From Cunninghamella blakesleeana (lineage: Eukaryota; Mucoromycota; Mucoromycetes; Mucorales; Cunninghamellaceae), in assembly GCA_017871115.1 (NCBI GenBank), contig JAFCIZ010000005.1, positions 5,810,163 through 5,874,162 of the forward strand: a stretch of DNA of 64,000 nt, written 5' to 3'. Below are positions 36,956-49,913 of the stretch, piece after piece; the stretch's first letter is position 1; every line of letters begins with the position of its first letter. Position numbers and translations under genes: made by a program. The notes under the pieces were generated by a model. It searched no databases. It had not been told where the DNA came from and saw only the letters and a program-made list of their open reading frames with translations.

Positions 36956-38275
36956 ATGCAGCAGATGAACTATCAACAAAACAGTTATCATTATCAAGAT
37001 GACAGTCAATATACAAGTAAAAAAGATTTTGATCAAGTGGTTCAAACTTATTTAAACAATTTATCATCTAAAAAAAGAGACAAAGCCTTAGTAAGCCAAC
37101 AACAATATCGATTGATTTTAAAAGTATTACAAGAACCAAAAAATACATCCATCTCCACAGCTCAATTTCGTTTTTGGGTGAAAAAAATGTTTCAACTAGT
37201 AGTACCACCTCCTTCACGCCATAATAGTAATAATGGGGAACCTATTGTTTATCATGATCAAAAACCAGTAGCTATTAAAGAGCGTATTTATGATATTTTA
37301 TTATGGGCTCATCGTCAATCTCATCATGGTGGAAGGGATAAAACTTCGGCTTTAGTAAGAAGAAAGTTTTCTTGGATTCCTAAAGAATTGGTTGCAAGAT
37401 TTGTTCGGTATTGTCCTTATTGTGTGACAAGAAGAAATGGTCATTTAAACATGTTTCCCACATTTTCCCCTATACCAACACCACCACATATTCATCCTTT
37501 AGATCCTACTACTACTAATACTATAGTACCTTTTTGTTCACCATCATCCCCTCTTCCACCCTCTTTGTCCTCATCGCCATCTTCTTCATCTACTACTTTT
37601 TATCATGGTGTGAACTCTTGTTGTATGCCATCTCCTTCAATATATAATAATATGGATGATCATCATCTCCATCATCAACAGTATCATCAGAGTGATCCCC
37701 TCCTTGCCTCTCCTGAAAATCATCCTTCTTCTGAAGATCTACTTTATCCTTTACCCAAATTATCTATTTCTTCAACTGCTACTTCAGTTAGTTCAGATCC
37801 TTCGTCATCTTCTTCTCCTAACCCTTCTCATCATCTAAATTTTTATATGGATTCCTCTTCTCATTATTATTCACCACCACAGCAACAACAGCAACAACAA
37901 CATTATAATGATAATAATAATAGTAATACTTTATCTATTACACCTATAGAAGAAGATTCATTGGGATTAAATCCTTCTACTCGTTCTTCTTCAATTTCTT
38001 CTACTGTTTCTTCAACAAATTATTACCCTCAACAATCACAACAACAATTCATATATTCTTCTCCTTCTCACTATCCTTTTTTATCAAATGAAACCAAACC
38101 TATTCATCCTTTAAATCAATCCTCTTCTATATATAATAATAATAATAGTAGTAATAGTAATAATCACTTACCCATTCCTGCTTCTCCACCCTATCCCCAA
38201 CATGAATCTAAACAAATACTTATGGATTTTGTTCAACAGCATCATCCTTCTTTAAATGGAATGTCTTTCGTTTAA
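36956..38275 (+). CDS. H2C2 zinc-binding (integrase-like) domain protein
   Basis: Single-exon protein of 439 residues. Residues about 105-160 form an HH-CC zinc module of the kind found at the N-terminus of retroelement integrases (H119-x4-H124-x28-C153-x2-C156; visible as LLWAHRQSHHGGRDKT and FVRYCPYC). No RNase-H-fold catalytic core follows. Instead the C-terminal 270 residues are Ser/Pro/His/Gln-rich low complexity, as in transcription regulators. Residues 20-85 look helical and charged. A single-domain H2C2 protein in a conserved gene neighbourhood suggests a domesticated integrase fragment used as a nuclear factor, but its role is unknown. No intron, unlike its neighbours. Confidence 0.75.
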   Translation: MQQMNYQQNSYHYQDDSQYTSKKDFDQVVQTYLNNLSSKKRDKALVSQQQYRLILKVLQEPKNTSISTAQFRFWVKKMFQLVVPPPSRHNSNNGEPIVYHDQKPVAIKERIYDILLWAHRQSHHGGRDKTSALVRRKFSWIPKELVARFVRYCPYCVTRRNGHLNMFPTFSPIPTPPHIHPLDPTTTNTIVPFCSPSSPLPPSLSSSPSSSSTTFYHGVNSCCMPSPSIYNNMDDHHLHHQQYHQSDPLLASPENHPSSEDLLYPLPKLSISSTATSVSSDPSSSSSPNPSHHLNFYMDSSSHYYSPPQQQQQQQHYNDNNNSNTLSITPIEEDSLGLNPSTRSSSISSTVSSTNYYPQQSQQQFIYSSPSHYPFLSNETKPIHPLNQSSSIYNNNNSSNSNNHLPIPASPPYPQHESKQILMDFVQQHHPSLNGMSFV

Positions 38276-38774
38276 CTTATATTATTATTACCATTTTTAT
38301 TTATTTATTTATTTAGTTCTTAATTTAATGCATAATATTTAAATATTTTTTTTTCTTACATTATTATATGATAAACACCTTTTTTTTTTTTTATTATTTT
38401 CTTCTTCTCCTTCTGTTGTTATTTATTTAGTTATTTACTTACTTTTATGCCTTTTCATATGGTTTTCTTTTTTCTTTTTTTATTTTTTTAATCATCATTT
38501 TTGGAATTGGGGTATTAATACATTCAATTATGGGAAGCGTTTATTTTTACTTTTTTTTTTTATTTATTTTTAATTTTAATAATATATATCTTTATCTATT
38601 TATCCATTCATCATTTTTTTTTTTTTTTAATTTGTAATGAAAAATTAAATATTAATAAATTTTTTACCTTACAATTTTATTAGTACTATTATTATTAAAA
38701 GAAAGAGTATGTATCTGTGCATTTATACATGATTGTTTATAGTCCAGTAATGTATGCAATATGTGAGATGTATG
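38276..38774. other. Convergent spacer
   Basis: About 500 bp, T-rich on the plus strand, between the 3' ends of the H2C2 and phospholipase D genes. No gene seen. Confidence 0.6.
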
Positions 38775-40204
38775 TCAATTAAATATTTCCAAGGGAGCAA
38801 TTTTATCCATAGCAAATAAGAAATCATCGCCTTCATCTTCCATAAAATGAAGTGGCCAAATCACCAAATGTCCTTTAATTTGCTCCAATAAAGTAGCAAT
38901 GAATGGAAGGAATAATCCCTTTTGTTGAGAATGATGAATTAGATGATCATCTTTAAAGATGGATTCTTTTATTTTGGTGACTCCTTCATAAACATCTGAT
39001 CGGCCTAATAATCGTTTTGCCATTTTATGAAATTCTTCAAATGATGCCCATGTACGTATGTTATTTTCAGGTACCACCATAAAGCATCGTCGAAAGATAT
39101 CTGTATTGTATCTTGCTCGTGTGTGCCATAAATGATAATGATTAGGTTGTAGAGGATCACGTAATGATTGAAACATAAAATCAATATTGTGGACATTATT
39201 TTCATGTTCATTCCAATCCATTTTTTCTTCTTCTTCGTCAACATTGTTTTTATGAATATTATTATTGAAAGGATCGATGCTTCTTATTTTTAATATGGAT
39301 GACTGATTATTTTGTTTTTTATGATTTTTATCTTCATCATTATTATCTTCGTCATTTGTACATTTTATTTCTTCTTCAGGTGTCTCTACAACAATCGGAA
39401 GAGGTAATGGTATCAAACCAACACCATCACCATTGTTATCAGTATCTGTATCCCATGCTTCTCCCTTTTTACAATATAAAATCATTTCATCATCTATTAA
39501 ATGTGTTGTTGTTAATTTAGCAATATAAGAAAGATGATTACTGTCATCGTTTAATGTCCTTGTTTTCGATGCTGTCAAAGCATCCATTTCAGTAACAACT
39601 TGCACGTTCGATTTTTGTTCTGACTGCATATCATATGTCTGCTGATCTGTTTTAGAATGTAACATTGGTGGTAGTAATGCTGAGGTTGTAGTTGCTGTTG
39701 TAGATGATGATGATGATAAAGTGTCCAAGTCATTTTTTTTGGAGTCCATATGATGTGGTGGTGATGACAGTGATATAGTTGATTCTATTTTTAGTTCTTC
39801 ATCTAATGATCTATTATCATATTTTATTTTGTCCTGGTGTATTGACAGCATACTATCCTTTCGTTTGTTTATTTTTTCTTTATTTGTGATGGTACACTTA
39901 TTAATAATCATATCTGCTGTTAAATTATCTACTGGTAAGCCTATATGTTCCGCCATTAATCTTATTCTTAATGAATGTGCAAATTTCCCAACTTTTATAG
40001 GATTTCCCCCAAGCGTAGAATCAATCATTTCAGTGTCTTGAATACAAGCGCATATTTCAGAGTCACGTGAACCTAGCATGGATCGTTCATTAATATTTGC
40101 TGAACCAATCACTACAGTGGAATCATCGACGATCAATGTCTATATATATATATATATATAATCATATTGTAATAGTGTATAAATAAGATTACTAATATAA
40201 ATAT

Positions 40205-40235
<31 letters not shown>

Positions 40236-43200
40236 TATGTATGTATATTTTCACATTACCTTTGCATGAATATAAACTTGTTCCGTGGTATAAGCCCCGT
40301 TTAATTCACCCCAATTCCTAAGTCCATAAAAGCTTATATAGTCAGATGTTTTTGTTACCCCTGCAGCACGTAATCGCCCCAGTAATGAATTAGACCCTCT
40401 TCCTATCGATAAATATTGACAATGCATAATAAGACGAATTGTTGAACCTTCAGCTACATCTACTCTTCCTGGAAATTCTGGTGTCAAAGGTAGTATAATA
40501 ATTGCATGCCATTTTTGTCGTTCTTTATGTGCACGAAGTATACGTTGATATAAAGCTTCACCTATTTGATTTTCAATGATAGTTGCACCGCATTTTGTTG
40601 AAGTAATAAAAAATTGATTTTCTGATCAGTATTATTACAAGTATAAACATCCATGTAAAATATGAATAAAAAAAGAAAGACTAAATGGGTTAATGATGTA
40701 TTTTTATATTTCTATATTTATATGCTATTCGTAAAAATATATTGATATATTAACTGTAAAATATATTTATATAATTAATCAACACTTACCAATATAAACC
40801 AAATGATTAGATTTTTTTATTAATTCTATATATGCATTTTGAATACTGTGTTCTGTATAATTGATTCCATTACTCCAAGATGAAGAGCTTCTTAATATTT
40901 GTACTTGGGTGTTTAAAGATGAATGTAAAGAGCCAATACGAGGATCATTATTCAAGTCCAAGCTACATTCCTCATTTTGTTGTTGTTGCACATCAGATTT
41001 AGGAATTAATAAAGGTGTAGGTCGTTTCGGTGCTGAAGTTTTTCTTTTAAGTAAATAATTCCATCTCTGTACAAAATGATATTCCAAATCATAAACAGCT
41101 TCCCCACATATTCTAACAGATATATCGTGCCATGGCATACGTGGTAAACGAGATCTATCCAGGTGATCTTCAAAAGGTTTATCAAGAGCTTGAGCATCTT
41201 CAATTCTAGGATTTGAATAATCTTTTCCAACCCATGTTTGATTTTCAGAGTTTATTGGATTGTCTGTAATTTTATGGTGTACATCATCAAATCTCCCAAA
41301 ACATAAATCCAATCCACCGATAAATGCTACCACACCATCTACTATACACATTTTTTCATGATGTGCCCAAAATAGTGTGTTTTGTTTTCCAAACAAATCC
41401 AATATACGAGAAGGATGTCTTTGGACATAAATGTTTTTGGAAAGTGATTGTAAATATTTTTTAGTATAATGTGAAAATAATGGAATGGTCATTGCTACCT
41501 ATAAAAATAAAATAAAAAAAGTACATATAATATGAGAGTTTGATTAATTGCAATATATTTAATGGTTTACTACCACATTTACCTCTTTATAAACAATAAT
41601 ATAAACCTTGACACCTTGATCAGCTTTTTTTTTTAATAGTGTATCCAAACGCCATTCTTTATTTTCTGATGGTATTCTTCTAAGATACTATAGGAATTAT
41701 GTTTGTATATATATTAAAATATATTTATATACATATACTTCTATAATTTTTTTAAAAATATTAATAATAGTAATTACCAATTCAGGAGACTATTTAAAAA
41801 GTATTACAATAAAAGCAAGATTAATTCATGAATTATATCAAATGTTTAATTGATATAATATAATAATGATCCTTTTAGGAGACTTACCAGCCACCAGTCA
41901 TGAATATAGATACTTTCTTTTGCGTTATCCAAAGCTACTGAAACATTCCAAAAGTAATCTTTTCCATCTACGAACCAAGTTGTAGGGCAGTTATTACGAA
42001 TAGGGGCAAAGCTGCTAAATCGTTGATTTGGTCGACATCTTGGTGAATTTTTGATTGCTTTCAACAAAGCTTTTTCGAATTGAATTGCATGCTGTACACT
42101 TTTTGAATAAAGAACAAGAGACCCATGGGTACCCTCTAAATGAAGTGTTGAGCGGCCAAGAGAGAAATTCGATGTTGATTTAATGAATTTAGTAACTAAT
42201 TGATTTGAATATCCTCTTTCAACTTGAAGTCTATTATCAATCAAAAAAACATCGCATATGTCTAGCTATAAATAAAACAGTAATACAATTAAAAAAGTTG
42301 ATTATTTTTTGTAATTGAGTTTTTTTAATACATAGTATCGTTATTATTATCATTAATTTATTTTAAATAATTACTTCATGAGGATGATGTACGCAAGCAA
42401 TATAATTATCTTGTATTATAAACCATTTTATACGATTATTGATTTTTTTATCAAATCGTTGTCCAAAGCATCCACCGTGGAGTAACCATTTTGAGCGACG
42501 AGGAGGTTCACGATCAGAACGTTTCAAAATCATCAAATAGCCTTCCTTTCGGTGATGTATTCTTGGTTGTGTAGCTTTAATATGAATTCCCAGAGTAGAT
42601 ATTTCTAAAAACTTACACAGTCTATTAATATTTCCACTAGTAAATGTAAAAGTAATAAGTTGATTGAGGTACATTTCTAATTGTTTTTCTACAAATGTGT
42701 CATCAAAATTATCCAAATTGTTATTATTATAATCAAGCTTATTAGTGTTTGGAGACGTAAATGATGTAGATGGTGATTTGTTATTAAATAATTCAGTCTC
42801 CCCATCCGTATCCTTTCTAATTATTACATCACCACTTGTTGTATCGCCCGTATCTTTCATCAAATCTTCCTCCTTATTATGTTTTTTATCTTGATCCTCT
42901 TTGTTTCGTTTTTTATTATACAAATCTGAGTCACTATGTATTGAACATCTATCGCGTTGCTGTTGATCTTCAATTTTATTGTTCTGCTGCTGCTGATGGT
43001 TACGATGATAAAGATTAAAGGTGGAGGCTGAGTAGCTTTTTTTTTTTAATTGATGGCGTGCTTCATTTTTTTGAGTATTTATTTGTCTATATGTTTTTTG
43101 TAGCATTATTTTTGGAAAGACAGGGAAATCCGCAGGCCGTTTTAAAGAGTAAGTAATATCCTTTCCATAGTATGAATAATGTAATTTAACAAAATCCCAA

Positions 43201-43895
43201 TAACGTCGTTTAATAGTCCATTGCGTAGTACCATATTGAATGATGATATAAAAAATATTATTTGCATTTTCTGACGTCGTCACCGCGTTGGTAGTTTTCT
43301 TTTTGATGATCCGAATATCTAAAAGGGAAGCCAGGATTGGAATTCTTGGTAAATTTTTTTCATCCTTTTGAAAAGATAGCGCAAGTACTGATACAGGTGC
43401 TCGGTTGATCTCTAATTGTCGCATTAATGCCGTCCCTTTCTTATATTCCTTATTGTCTTGATTATCGTCACTATTATTTTTTGTTTTTTTATTTTGATGT
43501 TTATGCATAGTGTGTCGAAGGGACATAGTATTTATGCCATTTCTTGCAAGCTGCTTTACTTTATTCCATCTTCTGTAAGTATTCAAGCGATTGATAGATT
43601 TATTTCTGTTTGTTCCATGACTATTATTATTATTATTGTTATTGTCATTTTTTTCTGTATTGCCATAAGAATCACTGTAAGCCCGTGATTGATTTGGTCT
43701 TGGCTGTTGCGTTTGCTTACTATTTACTAATATTATACTATCAGATTCTATATTATCATGATGCTTTTGAATATTATTTGATCTTGTTGAACCAATGGTA
43801 GGTATTTCAATCAAATTGGGCTGAGATGGTTGTACATATTCATTATTTACTTCATTGAAAGCAGGTTGTATATCTGATGAATCCAGTTCTGGCAT
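38775..43895 (-). CDS. Phospholipase D with PX, PH and two HKD motifs
   Basis: Hydrolyses phosphatidylcholine to phosphatidic acid, an acidic lipid signal, at membranes. Seven exons: 43895-42375, 42265-41888, 41789-41778 (12 nt), 41687-41583, 41498-40790, 40621-40260 and 40139-38775, about 1483 residues. The PX-like region has TQWTIKRRYWDFVKLHYSYYG and KRPADFPVFP; a PH-like region (KEGYLMILKRSDREPP...KWFIIQDNY) follows. The first HKD motif is HHEKMCIVD (about 718) in FWAHHEKMCIVDGVVAFIGG. The second spans a splice: HAK | TLIVDD (about 1027). The IENQFFITST and GSANINERSMLGSRDSE blocks are conserved. The N-terminus and a late insert (about residues 1090-1330) are low-complexity. The length is typical of fungal PLD1/Spo14-type enzymes. 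The gene appears complete, with ATG at 43895 and stop at 38775. Confidence 0.95.
41778..41789 (-). other. 12-nt microexon of the phospholipase D gene
   Basis: Encodes SPEL in the conserved string HDWWLSPELYLRRP-like (here IHDWWL | SPEL | YLRRIPS). It is flanked by AAATAG and GTAATT and is a multiple of three, so skipping would keep the frame but delete a conserved part of the first catalytic domain. Confidence 0.85.
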
Positions 43896-46360
43896 ATTGA
43901 TTTAAACAAAAGTAAAGAGGTAAAGAGAAAAAAGAAATAAAAGTGAAACATTTTTTTATTTATTTTTTTAAAAAAATAAAAATAATAACCCGAAGTGGTT
44001 AGACAATTTGTTAAATTCTAAGACAAATAATAAAAAAAATCAATCAGGTTTTTTAGACATTTTTAAAAATGGTAATTTGTAAAAAAAAAAAAAAGAGAAT
44101 AAGGAAAACAGCTTTCAGAGGAACAATGAACTTAGGTAATAAAAAAGAGCGGAATTTAAAAATAATAAAAAGCATAGTGCTTTTAAAAAATTGAAACTAT
44201 TTTAGTTTTTTAAACTCTATTATGTTTTATATCTATTATTTTAAATGATTTATTATCACATTATTTCATCATCAACAAACATAGATCCCATAGAAACTAA
44301 CTTTCATTAAAAAGAATTTCCAACAAAGAGAAAATGACGCTATTAAAATTTAATAAATTTGAGGAAATATGAAATAGTGATAAAAGAAGTTCTTTTAAAA
44401 ATCATACGTTAAATATATAGAGATTCGAAGTTATAACCATAATTTTTAAAAGTTTGGTGCAATTTTTCAATTTGAAATTCCAGCCTTTTGTGCCCATTGT
44501 TTTGTTTTTTTTTACAAATATATGATTTAATTTTATTTTTATTAGAAATAAAATTAAAATTCAGTCCACTCTAGTATTTTACCACTATAAGTTTACTATA
44601 AAAAATATTTTATCACTGCAAGTATAATATAAAAAACATTTTTTTAGTGGAGCAATTTATACCCCCATCAGCTAAGTCGACTTCCTACTGCCTAATTTTA
44701 AATGGTTTTCTACAAATTTTTTTAGCAAGAAAAAAAAATCAATCTAGTACTTTTATATTTAAACATTATAATGTACTGGTTTAACTTTATAGAATAATAT
44801 TGAAATTTTTTTTCTAAAAATGGTAAAAATTTTGGTTATAAATTAGATACTACAAATAATATAATTATTCATTTTTATAAACTTACTATTATTATTGTTA
44901 CTATTTTAGATACATGTAAATCTTGTGGAGAGTATGGCCATTCTTATATATATATTCATAACCTTATCTTTGTGAATTATTTATGAAAAAAAAAAAAAAA
45001 CTATAAAGTCCTAAATTTTGATCGTGATGCTTTTCTTTAATGTAAACTATTGGATAGTTGAAAATAATCTTACAATGAAAATGATAAAACTATTGCAATT
45101 TATTAAAAATTCCATTAAACAAAACAGAAAAAGATAAAATTAGTAGTGGTATCCGTGAATTAAACTTTTAGATCTAAGGTAAACCAATTTATAAATAAAT
45201 AAATAAAAATATACAAGTATAGAATATATGTGTATAAATAGTTTTTTTTACCATTCATGTAATTTTCGTAGTTTCTTAGATGTTTTTGAAATATCTATCA
45301 AGAAATATAAAAGACTTGAAGGTAGATGGTATCATGATACAGCAAACATCAAATTGTAAAAATTGTACAAGTTGGTTGAACAAAGATACTAATGTCTCTC
45401 GCAACATATATTGCCTGATTTATTATGAAATCAACAAACAAGTATTATCATTAACGTTTTAACGCGAATTACTCTCTTAACAACAAAACCAATTTCATAA
45501 CCAAAGGGTGCGAAAAGGTAAGAGTTTTTTTATATCTATAAAGTAATATGTGAACTTTTTCTCTTTTTTTCTTCTCTTTACTTTTTGTTTCTAAACTTGA
45601 CTTAACCTTTCCCCTTTTTTATAGAGTGTATATGTAATAAATTAGACAATCATCATTTTATTTTTTTTTTAATAAGTGATTGTATTTTAAACAAGCATAT
45701 ACTTATTTTTTTAATATATATGTATATATATTATTTTGTTATACTTCTAAGTTTTTTTTTTTTTTTTTTTAATAAAAAGAAGAAAAAAAGTAAAGAAAAG
45801 GAATTCTAATCTGATGTCGAGTTTGTATATTTATTTATATTTATTCCTATTAGACATCCACTAAAAAAAAATAAAAATAAAAATGAAATGTTATGTACAT
45901 ATAGTGTAAAGCAAAATTATTTAAAGACAATTAAAATGCAGAATATTAATACAAAAACTTTAACACCAAACATCACAACATATATTAGGACATCATGAGA
46001 GCTTTTTTTAAAAAATGACATGAAAAGCAGCAGTCATGGTAGCAGAATTATTTTTTATAATTTTTTTAATGCATTATCACAATTATCTTTTATTGCATTA
46101 TCTAAAGGTCATGAAGCTAATAAAAAATTACACAGAAAATTCGAAGGCTAATATTTGATCTATATATACATATATTAAATAAGAAAAAAAAATATTCGAA
46201 GGATTAAAATAATAAACTGTAAAAAAGATATATTAAAAAAAGAGCATAAATCTAGTCAATGTCTATTTTTTTTTTAATTTAAACTTGCAAAAATTTACTA
46301 TTGGTACAACAATAATAATAATAATAGTAATCTATTACTGCTCAAGAAAAAAACCACAAG
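43896..46360. other. Gene-poor interval with element relics
   Basis: 2.5 kb upstream of phospholipase D. It carries two imperfect tandem units of about 34 bp at 44577-44644 (TTTTACCACTATAAGTTTAC-like, then TTTTATCACTGCAAGTATAA-like). A short zinc-knuckle-like reading (CKSCGEYGHS) lies near 44915-44945 on the plus strand, and the Fanzor-like fragment at 45280-45462 is annotated separately. The rest is AT-rich without coding signal. Confidence 0.5.
45280..45462 (+). pseudogene. Fanzor/TnpB-like C-terminal fragment (putative)
   Basis: A 60-codon open frame ends in CKNCTSWLNKDTNVSRNIYC. This resembles the C-terminal zinc-ribbon plus RuvC-III segment of TnpB-like and Fanzor proteins, which typically read C-x2-C ... 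WNRDxNAxRNI. The Asp and the R-N-I are kept, while Trp/Asn/Arg are replaced. Upstream frames are interrupted and no RuvC-I or RuvC-II part is visible, so this would be a decayed fragment of a transposon-associated gene. The match is short, and chance similarity cannot be excluded without a profile search. Confidence 0.4.
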
Positions 46361-47207
46361 CTAATTTTTTTCAGCATTTTTTGTCAACCAATTAATATAT
46401 TTTGGAGAATCACCAGATGCGTATCTATGTAAATCTGATAATCCGCCAGTAACTAAACCAAATACCGCACCAAAGGCGAGAGAGTATCGGAAGCTTCCTC
46501 TAGATAATTTGGCTATATTAAATGCAAAAGTAATTAAAAATAGGTATTTTAATATACAAGTATACTATTACCATTGTTTTAATCATTGATACTTTAAAAA
46601 TAAACAAATTGTATATTCTCTTACTTATAACAGAAAATAAAGCACCAGTTGTAACGCCAGCTGTCACTGAATTAACAATATCAGCCTCCCCACGGATTTC
46701 ATCTAATCCAGCCTCTATTCCACCATATAATAAACATAATCCACCAGTTTTTACAGCATATTTCATACCTCGCTGAACCCCACCAAGCATCACTCTATAA
46801 TTTTTTGTTTTATGATAAAAATACCATCCCTGTACAGTAGTAGGTAATCGATGTGCGTTTTCAGCTAAATATTGGAGTCCAGATTGTTTTCCTCCTAGAA
46901 AAGCACCGATACCAAATCCCCAAAAACCACCTACTCCAGATAATACAATCAACCTTGGTTTAGGTGGGAGTCCAGCTCGGCTTAAAGGATCACTATATTC
47001 TTTCTTTTTATCATTTTGAATATCTGTATCTTGTATGTCTTGAATATGTGGTATTGTTGTTGTAGCTGTTGGTGGTACTGGTGGAAATGGTACATATAAT
47101 ATAGGATTGGTTGTTGCTGTTGTTGTTCCAGTTGAATTAGTTGAAGTAGATGAACCAGGTGATGGTAAAGGTGGTGCTAAAATAGGTATTGAATTTTCTT
47201 TATCCAT
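46361..47207 (-). CDS. Tim17/22/23-family mitochondrial membrane protein
   Basis: Two exons, 47207-46625 and 46512-46361, 244 residues. Residues 1-75 are Pro/Thr/Ser-rich. SRAGLPPKPRLIVLSG then leads into four glycine-rich hydrophobic segments (GGFWGFGIGAFLGG, GLCLLYGGIEAG, VTAGVTTGALFSVI, YSLAFGAVFGLVTGG), the Tim17 domain pattern. RGMKYAVKTGGLCLLYGGIEAGL fits the second Tim17 helix. Which member it is, translocase subunit or TIMMDC1-like complex I assembly factor, cannot be decided; the proline-rich leader and the GWYFYHKTKNYRVM linker argue against the core Tim23, Tim17 and Tim22 proteins. It is divergently paired with the bromodomain gene. Confidence 0.8.
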
Positions 47208-47455
47208 TTTTTAAAAAGATATATATTTAAATATATTTAAATATACTCAATGTTTTATTATCCGGTATAACTTATTATCCTTAAAAAAAGTGCAAGAAAA
47301 AGAAAGGAGTGCTAGAAAAAAAAAAACAAGCAGTTTTTTTTAAAAAAATTTAACTGCCGCATTTTTTTTTTATTCCTTTTCCCTATTTTCAATTTTTTTT
47401 TTATTTTTCTAGCTTTTTTTATTTTTCGATTGTAAACTATTATTATATATTTATC
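47208..47455. promoter_or_regulatory. Head-to-head promoter, Tim17-like and BRD8-like genes
   Basis: Only 248 bp separate the two divergent start codons, so the regulatory DNA must be shared or overlapping. T-tracts and A-tracts flank a slightly more GC-rich centre (AACTGCCGC near 47351). Confidence 0.65.
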
Positions 47456-49913
47456 ATGACTACAGCTTCAGCAGATTGGACTGTGCTTGAACGATTACTT
47501 TTAGCACAAGCAGTTAATAAATTTGGTGAAGATGACTGGTTTCAAGTTGCGCGTACATTAAAACAACATCCATTATTACAAGGTCAAGAACGACCTGAAG
47601 CGTTTAATCAAAAAGTAAACGAATTAATAATAACAATAATAATAACAACAATGATAATAACAATGATAATAACAATAGTAACAGAGTAATAGTATGACAA
47701 TTATATAATTTTTCATTATTGTTTTTTTAACTATATTTTTATTACTTGATTATTTATTTATATAATATGTAGAACTGTTCTTTACAATATTACCTTATGA
47801 TTGATAATTTAGAAACAGAGAGGTACAAATACTCACAATCTATTATTTATTTGTTTGATTATTTTTTCAAGAATAAGGATATAAAGTGCTGATCGAAAAC
47901 AATCTTTTATTTTTATTACTATAGTCGAAGACAACATAAAACACCTAATAATATACCTACACAAGAAATGCCAAATGTTGTGAAACTAGCTCGTCAACTC
48001 TATAAACAGCGAGTAGAAGACTTAAAACGATCCATCAAGGAAGACGAAGAACAATTTATGAAACTTATATCTGAAATTGATGATATAAAATCTGGTGCTT
48101 GGGATAGTAAATTAACTACTATTGCCAATGAACAACAACAAGAGTCTAATATTTTGTCAACAAATACAGAAGATACTAGTTTAGCGTCAGACCGTCAACC
48201 TTCACCAATGAATATAGATGAAAAAAATTTTATGAACGACAATAACAACAATAATAATAGCAATACTAATAGTGATTTAGAAAAAGGCACTCCCACTTCT
48301 GATATAATCAACGATGGAGATAATACAAAAGAAAAAGGCGGACAAGAAAAAAAAGTGGATGAAGTTGATGTACAGCGGGATCAAGAAAGGGAGATGATGG
48401 AAGAAAAAGAAAAGTCACTACCAACTGATAATAATGTGAATATTGAAACTAAACAAATTCAATCAGCACCGACATCAATACCATCCATAAATGAAAATGA
48501 AAACGTTCTGGAAAAAAAGATAAGCTCACCAAAGCCAATAGGAAGCGATTCAACTGTAACAAGAAATGAAAATACATCTGCAGCGACAACGGCAACAGAG
48601 ACAGGAATAGATACAGATACGGAAGAAGATAAACAAAAATCCACTACTACCAACTTAATGAAGGAGCCACAGCCTGAACAAATAATTACCAATGAACCAT
48701 TAGAAACAGCTGCTAAAGAACATGGTATAAAACGTAAATCTGACGATACAGTTAACTCTCAGTTGGATTTAACCCAAGAAAGTGGTGAAACAGTATCTAA
48801 AAAACCTAGATTTGAAGACCATGAACAGATAACATCATCTGTAACACCTAATAATTCGTTAGAACTAAAAGAGGATGATAATATAGTACCAGGTAATTAT
48901 TTTTAATAATAATAGTGATCACTATATTTAATATTGATATATGTATATATATGTGTGTATATTTATTTTGTAGTTAAAATAGAGCATGTTCACACGAATG
49001 AAAACTTAAATGAAAAAAGTGAAACATTACCTGAAAAAAACGACATAAAATCTGAAGCGACAGAACCCAATATACCATTATATGCCATATCATCCTCATC
49101 GCCATCTACATATACACCAGCATCAGTTTCTGGATTATCCGACATAGAATCTCCTGTAAAATCAGCCAAATCTGATGTAAATAATGAACATTCTTCTTTT
49201 TCCTCACCCTCTTCCTCTAACGTAAAAATAGAACCTGTATCCGACCAATCCGGTACAACTATAATGGAAAATACTGACATGTCAAATAATAAGTCAACAG
49301 CAAATATAGTTCAAGATACAGATGGTACTGATAGTGTCACTGAAAGCAATCCACCTACACCCACAACAACAAACGAAAAACGAAAATCCACAGCAACTAC
49401 TAGTAAAGATGATCAACGACAAAAATCTTGGCAAAAGAATGTGAATTTACTTTGGAGGGAAATCGCGAATCATAAAAACGGAGCTATGTTCATGAATCCA
49501 ATTAAAGAAGCACAAGCGCCACTTTATTATGATGTTGTGAAATACCCTATGGATCTCAAAACAATTAAAAATAGAATTCGTGATGGGGTAAGTTGTAATA
49601 AGTAGGAATAAGTTATAAAGGGATAATAATAATATTAAATAATAAATGGTGCAAAAATAGTTGACTATATTGTACTTTTATTAATATATAGATTATTCGC
49701 ACAACGGCAGAATTTGAACGGGACGTGATATTAATGCTTACCAACTCACTCATGTATAATAAAGAAGGAACTGAAATATATCAAATGGCTTTGGAAATGC
49801 TAGAAGATGTAACAGAACAAATTAAAATATTTAAAACAGCAGATGGTAACTCAACAGCCAACATAAGAAGTGTATCATTATTAAAAGATAAAAGAAAAAA
49901 TATAACAGAATAA
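47456..49913 (+). CDS. BRD8/Bdc1-like bromodomain protein (NuA4-type subunit)
   Basis: Chromatin reader resembling BRD8, or Bdc1 of fission yeast, a NuA4 histone acetyltransferase subunit. Five exons: 47456-47614, 47773-47822, 47925-48892, 48974-49587 and 49692-49913, 670 residues, phases consistent. The N-terminal SANT-like segment (ADWTVLERLLLAQAVNKFGEDDWFQVARTLKQH) is the hallmark of the family. A coiled-coil follows (LARQLYKQRVEDLKRSIKEDEEQFMKLISEID), then a long acidic, Ser/Thr-rich linker with a KRKS basic patch, and a C-terminal bromodomain (LLWREIANHKNGAMFMNPI, LYYDVVKYPMDLKTIKNRI, FERDVILMLTNSLMYNKEG, where the Asn that binds acetyl-lysine is expected). The bromodomain is split by the last intron. 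The gene appears complete. Confidence 0.88.
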
